A stretch of 64,000 nt of DNA from Seriola aureovittata (Eukaryota; Chordata; Actinopteri; Carangiformes; Carangidae). The notes under the pieces are model-generated. The model was given only the letters and a program-made list of their open reading frames with translations, was not told the DNA's origin and searched no databases. The stretch lies in assembly GCF_021018895.1 (NCBI RefSeq), contig NC_079364.1, positions 13,002,385-13,066,384 of the forward strand, read 5' to 3'. Below, one piece after another: positions 37,870 to 48,894 of the stretch. The translations under genes were made by a program, and so were the position numbers. How positions within the stretch are numbered: position 1 is the stretch's first letter; the number at the start of each line of letters is the position of its first letter.

Positions 37870-38562
37870 GGCTCCTGCAAGAGGATGCCTAAATTAAAGG
37901 TATATCTGCTAAGAGATCATTATTATGCAACTTGCTAGCTAGTAAAAAGCTGGGCTTACTCCCATCAATGTACTGGGATTGCCTTGCTCTGAGAATTAAG
38001 ACCTCTGATCCAAGGACACTATTTAAATGTATTTTAATCAAAGATATTTCTTTTTTTTAAATTCTGCTGAAACATTTATGTGTTGTTGGTGGATTAGTGA
38101 TGCCAGAACATATTCCATATTGGTAATTTCTTTTAATTGTGCTCTATTTTGACCAGATGCAAATCATATTGAATTAGTCCTTATAAATCCTTTAAATGGT
38201 GTCCTACAGAATTCGAGCATCTGAGATAGGGTCCTTATTAATATATAAAAATTGTTTCAGGGCTTCTTTTAATTGATCGCAAAAAGCAGTGTTCTGTAGA
38301 AGAGAGATTGAAATCATATGTATCATTTCAAAAGAGTCTAATATATAATCTATCCTTGAAAAGGAGTTGTGTCTTCCTGAGTAAGATGTATAATCCCTTT
38401 TTTGCAGATAATGTGTACGCCATATATCTAAAAGGCCTTATACAGATATCAGATTCTTTAGAGCATGGGTGCTTGATAAGGTGATATTGGTCTTCGAAGT
38501 TTTGTCTAAGCATGCATCAATATCTGCATTGATGTGACCTCCCCAAATAATTTTAAAATCCT
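37870..38562 (-). mobile_element. L1-type LINE fragment, 3' portion (interrupted)
   Basis: On the minus strand the broken frames read as an L1 ORF2 protein between the endonuclease and the reverse transcriptase. They include a stretch around FASGQNRAQLKEITNMEY and a later YIDGSKPSFLLASKLHNND. Stops and shifts are present, so the copy is dead. No poly(A) tail or 3' end was recognised below about 37870. The fragment continues on the other side of the inserted HERO-like element (42102-42330). Confidence 0.7.
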
Positions 38563-38731
38563 TCATTTCATTAATAACTGTGGATAAAGGGAAAAAATGT
38601 CATATGCACTGGGAGCATACACTGAAATGAGCGTCATTTTAACACTGTTAATGACTATTTTCACGAGTAGTCCTTCCCTCTCCGTCCTTTCCTCTTTAAC
38701 TATACAAAACTTACGATTTGAACGAAGTAAA
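38563..38731 (-). repeat. 169-bp direct duplication, left copy
   Basis: Matches 41932-42101 with about eight substitutions and one indel (near 95% identity). Both copies are L1 endonuclease-domain sequence. The match ends exactly at the edges of the HERO-like element, so the pair is best read as an unusually long target-site duplication. Confidence 0.85.
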
Positions 38732-38921
38732 TGCAAGCACAGGTGATGGCTGCCTGCAGGGCGTTTCCGCCTGACGCACCTCCAGCGGTGCCTGTGGGGT
38801 AGCTGCAGGGTCATCAGCCGGGAGCCACCCTTCATTGATGTTTCGCTCCATTATTCCTGGAACATCTCGTGGTGGTGGAGCAACGGCAGGGACGTCTCCC
38901 TGCCGTCCCCTGCAGCTACCC

Positions 38922-39824
38922 CTAGGACCCTTGTTTTCCCCACGACATATCCTTCCTTCTCAGCCACAGCCAGAAGCTGGCTCTTTCTGCCTCCTCTGCC
39001 AATTCCTTGGATGCCTTATTCAGCTTTGGCCCGGTCACTCCGATGCTCCTCAGGAGGCGCTGGATGGATGTTCCAATAAACCCCCTGCAGCCAACTTCCA
39101 CAGGGCAGATAATGGTCGCCCACCCTGCTTCTCGACACTCAGCTGCCAGCTCGGTGTATTTCGCCTTCTTTCTTTCGAATGCTGCCTCCATTCCTTCCTC
39201 CCAAGGGACTGTGAGCTCTGCCAGGATCACTGTTTTGGCCGAGGGGGACCACAGGATGATGTCTGTTCTCAAAGAGGTCGTGATTATCTCTGGCAGGAAC
39301 TTGAGCTGCCGGTCAAGGTCCACTCTTAAGTTCCAGTCACATCCAGGTATTAGCAGTGATCTTCTCTCCCTCTGGGTGATGTTCTGAGCCCCTGCCCCTT
39401 GTCCTACAAAATGGATCAGCTTCCGTACTGTTGAGGGATGGTCTTGGGCCGCTTCCAGCCTTCGTGCCTCGAGGACTTCTGCCAGCTTCCGCAGGACCAG
39501 GTCGTGCTGCCACCTGTACCGACCCTGAGCCAGAGCTGTCTTGCAACTGGACAGGATGTGCTGTAGACTTGGGTTTAGGGCGTTGCACAGATGACAGTTT
39601 TCCTCTGAGCCGTACCACCAACTCAGATTGCTGGGGCTGGGGAGGATGTCGTAGGTGGCCCGAATGAGGAAACTTAACCTTGCTTGAGGCATCTTCCACA
39701 TGTCGGACCACTTGATGGTCCTGTCGACTACTCCTTCCCAGGTTGTCCAACGTCCTTGTTGCCGCTGGCTGAGTGCTCTGACCTTGTACTGCTCCTCCTC
39801 ACTCCTGACCACCTCTTCAATCAC
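38922..39824 (-). pseudogene. C-terminal part of the HERO/R2-like ORF: CCHC motif and restriction-like endonuclease
   Basis: An open segment of 300 codons ending at a natural stop. It begins in the linker after the RT and contains CHLCNALNPSLQHILSSC, a CX2CX8HX4C zinc motif as in R2-group proteins. The endonuclease follows, with RTDIILWSPSAKTV and ILAELTVPWEE, then KKAKYTEL. These fit the acidic and lysine positions of PD-(D/E)XK nucleases. In R2-type elements this domain nicks the target to prime reverse transcription. The segment is intact here but cut off from its RT by stops upstream, so it is not expected to work as part of the full protein. Confidence 0.75.
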
Positions 39825-40452
39825 CAGGTCTTTCCTCTCCTTTCTTGTGGCTTTGGACCAAAACTTGGTCTTCTCTGTTCATCAGCCTGCTGATGGCCTG
39901 GTCGACAGCCTCTTTAGCCTTCCACTTACGTCCTGTTCGAACCGGTGCCTTGGTGTTTTTTACAAACGGGTCAGTTGAGTCTCTCAGCTTTACTACGAGC
40001 CTCGCCTTCTCCTGTCTGTAGCCCAGGTTGATGGACTATAATGGCAGCTGGAATGTGTTTTTCCCAAACAGGCCTATGTTGGAGAGGCTCCGGGGTAAAC
40101 CAAGCCACTTGCGAATGAAATTGTTGGCCTTGGCATCCATCCTCAGTACTGTGGATGTAGTGATCTCACACAGCTTCAGGGGCCACATCAGGCGCTGATA
40201 GAGGGTGAATTGGTAGCACCAGACCTTAAGCTTCCCTGGGAGGTGGCTCTTGTCAATCCTCTCCAGGCCGTCAGGCTCCTTTCCGGATTGAGAGACTGCG
40301 AGACTTTGCTGGTTTGATTCTCATTCTGGCCCATCCGAGGAGCTCCTCAAACCTCTTTAGGAGCCTGGCAGTACACGCCGCTGTTTGGAGAAGGCTTGTT
40401 ACATCATCCATGTAACTCCGCAAAGCTGGTAGTCGTTGGCCAGACTGTGCTT

Positions 40453-41829
40453 TTACTCCTCAGACCACTGCCTGCCGCCAATCAGAATTACCTCAAAAGC
40501 TGCCGTAAAGAGGATGGGAGAGATTGAGCAACCCATTGCAATGCCTTTCTCGAGCTGATGCCAGCTAGTGGTAGCTTCCTGTGTAGTGTAACAGACTTTG
40601 AAACTGCTGAAGTAGTTAGATACCAGTCTCTGGATGCAGGTTGGGTTATGGAAGAATTCTAAGGCAAAGGTGATAAGCTGGTGGGGGACAGAACCATAGG
40701 CATTTTCCAGATCCAGCCAGACAACATGCAGGTCTGACTTCTCACGCTTGGCTGTTTGAATCTGGTTCCAAATCATGGTTGAGTGTTCCACACAGCCAGG
40801 GAATCCTGGGATGCCTGCTTTCTGGCAGCTGGTGTCAATATAGCTGTTTTCTAGGAGATAGCTGGTCATTCTCTTCGCCACCACTGAGAAGAAAACCTTC
40901 CCTTCCACATTCAGTAGGGCAATTCCTCTGAACTGGTTGATATTACAGGAATCCTGCTCTTTTGGGATGAAGGTAGTCACTGCTCTGGTCCACTCTGATG
41001 GGATGGCTTGTGTCTTCCAGGCAACTCTGATCATTTTCCAAAGGAGCTTCAGCACCATCGGGCAGCTCTTATATACCCTGTATGGCACACCATTCAGACC
41101 TGGTGCTGAGGCGGATCTTGCCTTGTCTACCACCTGCCTGATATCAGCCCACCTTGGTGCTGTCGTGTCGAACTGAGATTCAGGCTCAGCAGGGCGGGGC
41201 ACGTGTCCTGGCGAACCAAGTGGAAAGTTCTTCTCCTTGTCACCCAGCTGACTTTTCATGTGCTCCTCGAGCTCCTGTGCAGTGGTTTCCAACTTCCCAT
41301 TCTTTTTCTCCTCAAGTAGGCTCTTTGCAAAATTGAAGGGGTCCTGGAAGAACGTCGCTCTCTCTTTCTCTTTCTTGCTTCTCCGTCTCCGGATCCGCTC
41401 AGCCCTCCGCAAGGTCGCCAGCCTGTCTCTGATTTGGACCCAGAGTACCTTCAGACCTTCTCTCTCATTCTCGTCAGCTTTCCTCCAGGCCTTCCTGAGT
41501 GACCGCCTCTCCTTTACCAGCTTGATTATCTCCTTGTCTCGCCTCCCTGGCTCCCTGGGGGTCTTCTTCCTTCGCACCATTTCTCCTAATCTCTCCCTGC
41601 CTTCTTCGCATATGATGTAACCGAAGAGGTTCAGCTTGGTGGTTGCGCTCCCTTGCAGAGATTTTCCAAGGATGGTATGCAGGTCTTGGTCGAGACTTCT
41701 CCACACCTCTTTGTCACTGGCTTTGGGCCACTTGACTTTGGGTTGTCTGGTCGTCTCTCCCTTCTTGCTTGTGTCGGGGGGTTCACTGCTAGGGGTCTCC
41801 TCCTGATGCTCATTCTGTGGGGTGGACAC
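40453..41829 (-). pseudogene. Reverse transcriptase part of the HERO/R2-like ORF (broken)
   Basis: A long open segment of about 458 codons. The first 200 residues are highly charged. RT motifs follow: KARSASAPGLNGVPY, a FRGIALLNVEGK segment, VVWLDLENAYGSVPH with the first catalytic Asp, and EKGIAMGCSISPILF. The frame ends near 40453 by a shift. The catalytic YMDD motif is found just beyond, at about 40405-40416, in another frame and preceded by an in-frame TGA. The first codon of the open segment is GTG, so it is not taken as a true start. Confidence 0.75.
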
Positions 41830-41931
41830 TGGGTTTTGTCTGTGCTCCTGCTGCTGGGAAAGGTGCTCGTCTTCCCCCTGGCCATCTGCAATATTGGAAA
41901 GAACAGCACTGTGGTGCTCAACCTGGCTCTG

Positions 41932-42101
41932 TCATTTCATTAACAACTGTGGATAAAGGGAAAAAAAGTCATATGCATTGGGAGCATACACTGAAATGAG
42001 TGTCATTTTAACACTGTTAATGACTATTTTCATGAGTAGTCCTTCCCTCCCGGTCCTTTCCTCTTTTGACTATACAAAACTTACGATTTGAACGAAGTAA
42101 A
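41932..42101 (-). repeat. 169-bp direct duplication, right copy (170 bp)
   Basis: Partner of 38563-38731. It is contiguous with the L1 endonuclease start at 42102-42330, showing that the L1 was present first. Confidence 0.85.
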
Positions 42102-42330
42102 AATAATCACTCCTTTTGTTTTATTACCAGCTGGAGAATGTGCTTCTACCTTGAAGTTTCCACTGTCTAGTTTGTATATATATTGATGTAATAAATTAGT
42201 TTCTTGTAACAATGCAATATCTACATTTTTCTTCTTTATAATTTCCAAGCAGCTACAGCGTTTTGTTTTTTTTACTTCATTGATGCCCCGTATGTTCCAT
42301 GAGAAGACAAACACATTTTTTATGTGTCAA
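42102..42330 (-). mobile_element. L1-type LINE fragment, 5' portion of ORF2 (endonuclease start)
   Basis: The minus strand encodes FSWNIRGINEVKKTKRC followed by IALLQETNL. This is the N-terminal signature of an L1 apurinic-type endonuclease, with the WN and QET catalytic motifs. The frame ends at a stop at the border of the duplicated segment. Sequence above about 42330 is no longer recognisable as L1. Confidence 0.75.
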
Positions 42331-42549
42331 TCATATTTGCTGTAAATATACAGTGAATGATCCAGTTACAAACAAAGGCCAAACACAACTGAAGAAAAAA
42401 AAAAAGAAAATGAACAAACATTATTACTAGACATTAAACAACCCAGGCAATTAAGAACCCCAAACTGACTCCTCTTACTCCGCCCCATCTATGTGGAGCT
42501 GTGACACACGTAAACAAGGAGAAAAGAAAACACTTTCATGCTGCTGTCT

Positions 42550-42660
42550 TTTAAGCGTAGTAGTCAAGTAAAGAACTCAAGTAAAGTATAGATACGCAAA
42601 AATGTACTTAAGTACAGTACTCAAGTAAAAGTACTTCACTACTGTCCACCCCTGGCCATA
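42550..42660. repeat. Terminal fragment of a dispersed fish repeat
   Basis: The pattern ACTTAAGTACAGTACTCAAG followed by TAAAAGTACTTC and CTGTCCACCCCTGG recalls the ends of a common fish DNA-transposon family, perhaps the one seen in dipeptidase intron 6. Confidence 0.45.
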
Positions 42661-42947
42661 CCTAACTACTGTGCACAATAAGTTATTTGTGTTAACGGTT
42701 CCCCCTTCACTAGAACTGCTATCAAGTGGAATTAGGCGTATTAAGGGAAGGTTTCACCTGCTGTTCGAAGTCTTCCATCGCCTCTGCTGCTCTGGTAAAG
42801 GAGAGAGTTTTGTCCTGCACAAATGTTTTAGTGTTTCTGACTGAGTCAGGGACAACTTCTTGAGTACTGTGGATAATAATAAAGAGCCAGAGACCTTGTA
42901 TAATGATAACAATTAAACTAGTGATTTTCTTCAAAGTTGAACAAAAC

Positions 42948-43135
42948 GGGGCGTCGTGTAGCGTAGTGGTCTAAGCAGGCGCCCCATGTGTAGAGGCTAC
43001 AGTCCTTGCTGCAGTCGGCCCCGGTCCCTGCATGTCATTCCCCCTCTCTCTGCCTCCCTGTTTCCTGTCACTCTCCACTATACTGTCCATTAAAGGCATA
43101 AAAAGCCCCAAAAAATATACTTTAAAAAAAAAAAA
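42948..43135 (+). mobile_element. tRNA-derived SINE with target-site duplication
   Basis: Begins GGGGCGTCGTGTAGCGTAGT with an A-box-like TAGCGTAGTGG. It has a conserved body (CCCTGCATGTCATTCCCC, CTGTTTCCTGTCACTC) and ends in AAAGGCATAAAAAGCCCC and an A-rich tail. A perfect 15-bp target duplication, AAAGTTGAACAAAAC, flanks it at 42933-42947 and 43136-43150. The B box is degenerate. The perfect duplication suggests a fairly recent insertion. Confidence 0.88.
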
Positions 43136-43150
43136 AAAGTTGAACAAAAC

Positions 43151-44997
43151 ATGAGATGCACTTGTGTGAGGTGTCGCTTATGAAAGGACTGATTTATTGC
43201 CCTTATCCTCTCCATCGTCTTATCTTCAAGGCTGCTCTTCCAATTAGACAACAAAGATGATGGTCCCCGGTAAACGTTGGACAGTTTACTGAATCAAAGG
43301 GTTCACTGAGGATTATTCAGTGCCCTAACAAACAGTAGGGAAAAGGCTATTAAATGGTTAACACATACCTTGCATGTCCTTTAACCATCACTGATATGAT
43401 GAATGAGGTGATGCTTTGGCCAACAGTCTTCACCCATCAAACACCATTTTCATTTTTCAGGCACATCCTGAAAAGTAATGCTCACAGTGAAATGATGTCA
43501 TCCTTTTCGTCACATTAAATATGTTCAGACCAAATGTAAGTTACTCAAAATTAGAATTTTTTGAAAATAAATCATCTACCATCTCATAGAGAAGAAATCG
43601 CAAATGGTCTAATCACACACACCTGAACTGACCTTTTCTATACAGCAACAAACACAGTTGTCATGATTTGAAACCAGCTGCCTACATTTTTATAAAAAGG
43701 TTCAAACTGTGCATAGTCAGTATCATAATAAGCATAATAAGCTGTAAACATAACACTGACATGTCAACACCATATACAGATGATATAGGCAACTGTTGTT
43801 ATGGCAAACTTATTAGCAACTGTTTACACATCTACCAGACACAGAGCAACATTAGCGTTGTGTTTCTGGCCCCAACATACATACAGTAATATGTTCAGTC
43901 TTCAGTTTTTGGCTTCCACCAACTCTTGAAGGAAAAGTCTGACTCTTTAGCTGCTAAATGCTTCACTGTGTTCACCAGATAGTCGCTAACTGTGTCTGTC
44001 TTCCGTTTGTAGTGTACTGTGGGTCTATCTGAACCTTTTGACCAAGAAGAGCTACCTTCTGCAGCTGGAAGCAAAGCTCATGAGAGAAATGAAAGTGAAC
44101 CAAAAATAATCAGTTGGGGGCCATAAAACCAAAACAGCTAGCTGAGCGAATGAGTGAGAGAAAGAAAATGAAGAGCTTGGAGATAATAATAATAAAAATA
44201 ATTTGTTAGTGCAGCTTTAACCCTCTCTGAACAATGGAATTCCTTTTTAGGTTAAAGGTTAGGTTAAACTCATTTTCAACATTATGTAAAGGAGAACTGG
44301 CCAAGACAGCAACATAAAAGTTGACAAAAGACAAAATGAGTCAAACATACAAAACAACTCTAAAACGCACAACTGCTTGAATGAAATGATTATTACAATA
44401 AATCTATCAGTCGGTGTACTGTGCATTCACATGTACACTAATATAGCTGATAAAAGTGACCCAAATGATTTGAGTTCACCCTCACAGACAGGGTGAAGAT
44501 CTTAGAGCAGTCGACTCCTTCACACTGACGGAAACCAAGTGCATGAAAAATGAAAAAGTCCCTTTCAACCAAAGCAGTCATAACAAAGTTGTAAAGCTGG
44601 AGAATGTTCCATTACTTGGTGCAAAGCTGGCCAAAATTTTAAAAGCAGACATTTAACAAAGATGCGTGTTGTAGGAGTGTAATTTAGTCACCAATCAACA
44701 TCTGTTGAAATTCAACCTGCAGATAGACAATTGCACAGTTACGTTCATTGCCAAATTAGCTGTTCTTCCGGTTTTGCTTACTTTAACTCAAATGTATGTC
44801 AGCAGTGGTAAGTGTCACTTCCTGTTTAGTCAATCGAAGCATCATCCACCCTTTCACAGTCAGACACAGAAAAAGAGTGAGTAGAGAGACAGACAGTCAG
44901 GCAGAGCAACTGAAAGGTATACACCAAAGGAGGACAAGTCAAGAGGAAGCTGAAAAAGAGAGACAGAGAACAGCAAATACTTGAACTAAGGTTGGAT
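43151..44997. other. Intergenic, upstream of the sulfotransferase gene
   Basis: AT-rich sequence with no supported gene. The last 150 bp before the start codon are purine-rich and probably hold the 5' UTR. No firm promoter element was identified. Confidence 0.45.
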
Positions 44998-47900
44998 ATG
45001 GCCAGGTTGGATGTCACAGAGATGTTTCATGGTATTTTGTTTCCTGGACATCTGCACACCCAGGAATCCTTGCAACTTGCTCTCAAATTTCCATTTCAGG
45101 ATACGGATATCCTCATTGCCTCCTATCCAAAGTCAGGTAACTAGAGCCGATAAACTGATCAAGCTGCATAGTGGATGTAATGTTTTCAAATGTTATTCAA
45201 CTAGCCACATGAGCATGATAAGCAACTCACTGTTGAAACTGCATGGTAACATAATGACTGGCATTTACATCATAAGTCATAACTTTGCAGTATAGGATTT
45301 TGAACTTTTTTAAAGTTCTTTTTTCTTTCAACAGGCACCACATGGATGCAGGAAATTGTGACCCTCATATCTGGCAGAGGGGACCCACATCTGACCCAAA
45401 ATGTCCCAAACTGGACCAGGGCTCCCTGGCTGGAGCAATACTATTGTGCTGCGGTACTGGAAGCCTCATCCACCACACCTCGAGTCATCACCACACACCT
45501 GCCTCATCACTTACTGGGTCCCACGCTCCAAGGCTCTAAAGCCAAGGTCAGATTTACATGTTTATGAGATGTTTGGACAACAGAGTTGTTTTAAGTTGTT
45601 GTGTAAGTATAGATACACAAGGCAAAATGCAGAAACTACATATTTGGTTAAAACAGGGTTATAATAAGTATCTGGCTCTCCAAAATCTGTTTTACCATAT
45701 GCAAAACATGAAATACAAATATGGCATTTCTGTGAAGACAGCTTTTTAAATTTGCAACAAAACAGCCCTAACAACCAAATGCAGTATTTGCATATTTTCT
45801 GCTACCCAGGCTTGGTAATCTGTGTGCTGTGAGTGTGTAACCACCACCAGCCCTTCAGGGACACATACTGTCTGGCCAGCTTGAGATGAGTTGTAGTTTA
45901 TAAGGCGTATTCCTTTTTTCAACATAACTGTGAAGTGATGTGAATATCAGCAGAGGGTGGGTGGTGTGTATAAAACTTTTAAGCAGAGACACAGAAGAAA
46001 TATCTGTAGCTATTCCCTTTGATTTAGACATCATTCGATAAGTTGGTGTGCCCCTTGTTAAGTAAATTATCAAATAATCTCAGGAACACTGTCTGAAAAT
46101 TCACAAGAGTAGGATATTTATTCTTGCAGCAAGGGAACAAGTTACACACCAGAGCTCACAGTGCAAATGTTCAAAGAATGCGACATTCACACAGAATTTA
46201 TACCCAGAATATATGAGAGTGACCTCACATTCTTACTCAAATGAGACAGACACAATAGAGACTCGATTCATGCCTTATCATAGCTAATGATAACAGCGAA
46301 GAAGAACAACGAAGGTCACTGCGCTCCTCTCTGACAACTCCTGTCTTAAAAGTAGACACATATGAAAAGTTCTATACAGGATAATACAGTTTCCCTTTAA
46401 GATGATTATGTTTATCATAAAGTATCACAATTTTTCCAACACCCCTAGAAAGGCACTAACTACATTACGGCAAAGTTGAGTTATAGCAGACCACAAAAAC
46501 GCAGTATCCACGCTTTGTCTATGTAGTTACTGCATTCTGGCTTCGTAATCTATGTGCTGTAGGACTCGTCACTGCACTTACTGCACTCCCTACCATAGAA
46601 AGACAAGCTAACTACACAGCTAAAGTAAGGGGGCAATGTCAAGTGAAAGCTAGCTTGTGAGATTGCTGTGCCTAAACTAAAACTAGAGTTAAATTTAGTT
46701 ATTTATTTTCCCTAGTTGTTAACTGTAAATGGAAAATATCCACTTCAATAAACTGACATTTTGTTGTTTCCTCTTGTTATTCAGGCAACAGCTAATAAAT
46801 CAATTCATGATGGAAAAAAACAAACAAAGCTTGGCATATCCAAATAGTTGCCGTCTACTTTTTTGACTCTAGCGATTTTCACTTGGTTTGATGGTTAATC
46901 TCTTTAAATTTGATATTTAAATGTATTATATTAGGTAAGTTAATATAGGCTATTACGGTGCTTTCAAAATAAATAACAGAAAGATAGATACTAGGCCAAA
47001 CACAGAAACATTTGATTCCTATAAGCTATGGACTGTAAATAAAAATCAAACTTAAGTTAAATGGATAAGAAATTAAATTGACGGAGCAAATTTGTTAGAT
47101 ATCGCATCTCTAAACGTTAAAAAGATTACCCAAAGACATCTGCATTTTTTGGGTACTGTGTTGGTTCTATGGTAACAAGTTTTTTTGGGGGGTAAAATAA
47201 TCAGCCTTAAAAGACAGAAAGACATTACAATTTTTCTATGTGTTGTACAGTTTGTCGTCCAAACTGAAAACTTTAAAAAGTTTTTTCTCAACTTCACTGC
47301 GTCTGTAGTGTAGTACAGATCAACATCAGTATTAACCAAACAATCTGACAGTGTTGCTCTATGTCATCTCACAGGTCATTTACGTGAGCAGAAATCCTAA
47401 AGATGTGGTGGTGTCTTTTTACCACTTCCACAAAATAGCCAACTTTCTCCCTGAGGCTGGCACATTTCCAGAGTTTTTAGATCGATTTCTGGAGGGCACA
47501 CGTGAGTTGACATGAAGACAAAGGACATGTGGACATGTTTTTTTCCCCCTTTTTGTTTATAATTTGCAGCCAAAAGTATAATTTGATGAAATGCAAAGTA
47601 TTTTTCCACACTTGTTTCAGTGAACTTTGGCTCCTGGTTTGACCATTTTAAAGGCTGGACCAGTCAAACAGCGACTATGGGCAATCTGCTTCACATCACC
47701 TATGAAGAGATGTCATTGGTAAAAGAAGAGTGATTCATCTTTCTCATAACACAACACATAGAACTGTACATTACAACACTGTACAACAAGTAACATTACA
47801 GTTTCTTGTAAGATACTTATCTTGTTCCCCAATCTAAGACAAAGTGGAAGTTACTGAAAAACGCTGTTTACTCTACAGTGTCCTATTCAAACTAAGCTGT

Positions 47901-48894
47901 TACCAGTTACCATACATGTCATACAAGTGTTGCAGTTGAAATTTGATATGACGATCAGTTCCTTTTTTGAATAACTTAATATTATTATCCGTCGTCTTCC
48001 TGCTGTCAGGACCTACATGGTGCCATAAAGAGGGTCAGCTCTTTCTTACAGTGTCCCCTGGTGGAGGACGAGGTCAAAAACTGTGTGAAATACTGCAGCT
48101 TCACGAGCATGAAAGATAACAAGATGGTCAACTACACCCTCGTCCCTGATGAGATAATGGACCATAGCAAGGGCTCCTTCATGAGGAAAGGTGAGGCTGG
48201 GGGTCAGGACCTCCCAAAAGGTCCCAAGATTAATCCGAAGGGGATGAAAAAGTCAAAAAAGAAAATTAATTGGCTAATGTTATCATGAAAAACTTTCATC
48301 TCTCCTCTAAAAATCCTTGAAATCAAATATTAAGAGAAGGAAATATCTCTTCGTCTTGGTTGAACTGCTCACAGTTCACACCCACAGTAAGACCAAAATG
48401 TAGAGGTGCTTGTAGACAGGTTTTGTTACCTTTGGACAGAGCTGGACTAGCTGTTTTCCTGTATTTACAGTCTTTATGCTAATTGGCTGCTGGCTATAGC
48501 TTCACATTTACTAAATAGACATGAGAGCGGTATCATCTAACTGTCAATAGGGAAGTGAATCAGCATATCTCCCAGACTGTAATGTGTAAAATGTTTCCTT
48601 TAACAGGTGGCAAGAGCCAACAGTTGTATACTGTATATAGATTTACCTTTAGTTTACATGGTTTTGAAAATAACCTATTTGGCCTTTAATTAAATATAAT
48701 TCATTTTGCTTCACTCTCTGTTCCCTTCCTACGATTCAGGTAAAGCTGGTGACTGGAAAAACATGTTCACAGAGGAGCAGAATCAATATTTCGAAAGCAT
48801 CTTCAAGTCCAAGATGCAGGACTGCACTTTTGAGAGCAAATCGCACAGGAAACAAAGAAATTGTGAAAAAGAAGCTGAAGTTAATGAAGTTTGA
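44998..48894 (+). CDS. sult5a1: Cytosolic sulfotransferase, SULT5A1-like (6 exons)
   Basis: Transfers sulfate from PAPS to a hydroxyl or amine of a small acceptor in the cytosol; the acceptor cannot be told from sequence. Exons are 44998-45136, 45335-45546, 47375-47501, 47621-47718, 48010-48190 and 48740-48894. All are GT-AG and in phase, giving 303 aa, usual for the family. The 5'-phosphosulfate loop YPKSGTTW is at 43-50, catalytic His at 101 (TTHLP), the 3'-phosphate site YVSRNPKDVVVS at 120-131 (R123, S131), and the C-terminal RKGKAGDWKNMFT from 251. The Lys usual before THLP is Thr here. The tail after residue 285 is basic and charged. SULT5A1 is preferred over other SULTs because of the DPEP1-like neighbour; the family assignment itself is firm. 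Confidence 0.9.
46090..46441 (-). mobile_element. Solo LTR in sulfotransferase intron 2
   Basis: A 352-bp segment whose ends read TGTCTGAAAA (plus) and TGTTGGAAAA (minus), so it is TG...CA with imperfect inverted ends. On the minus strand it carries a TATA box (GGGTATAAATTC, about 46193-46205) and an AATAAA signal (in GCAAGAATAAATATCC, about 46115-46125) near the 3' end. This is the order expected of a complete LTR. No internal retroviral or gypsy sequence is attached. A target duplication is not evident, so it is probably old. Confidence 0.7.

Larger units (their letters stand above)
38732..41931 (-). mobile_element. HERO/R2-like non-LTR retrotransposon with restriction-like endonuclease, inserted in an L1
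   Basis: A 3.2-kb element on the minus strand delimited by the 169-bp duplication. Order on the minus strand: a basic N-terminal region, reverse transcriptase (40453-41829 and broken continuation to about 40270), linker, CCHC motif and restriction-like endonuclease (39824-38922), then about 190 bp of 3' UTR without poly(A). The single-ORF layout with a C-terminal endonuclease is that of the R2 group. The resemblance to HERO elements of fish is from memory. The copy is dead, with a frameshift and stop near 40470 and further breaks at 39830-40300. The 5' end may be truncated. Confidence 0.8.

Noticed and set aside
39007..39387. Plus-strand open frames over the HERO-like element
   Set aside because: They are shadows of the minus-strand endonuclease frame, which carries recognisable zinc and nuclease motifs.
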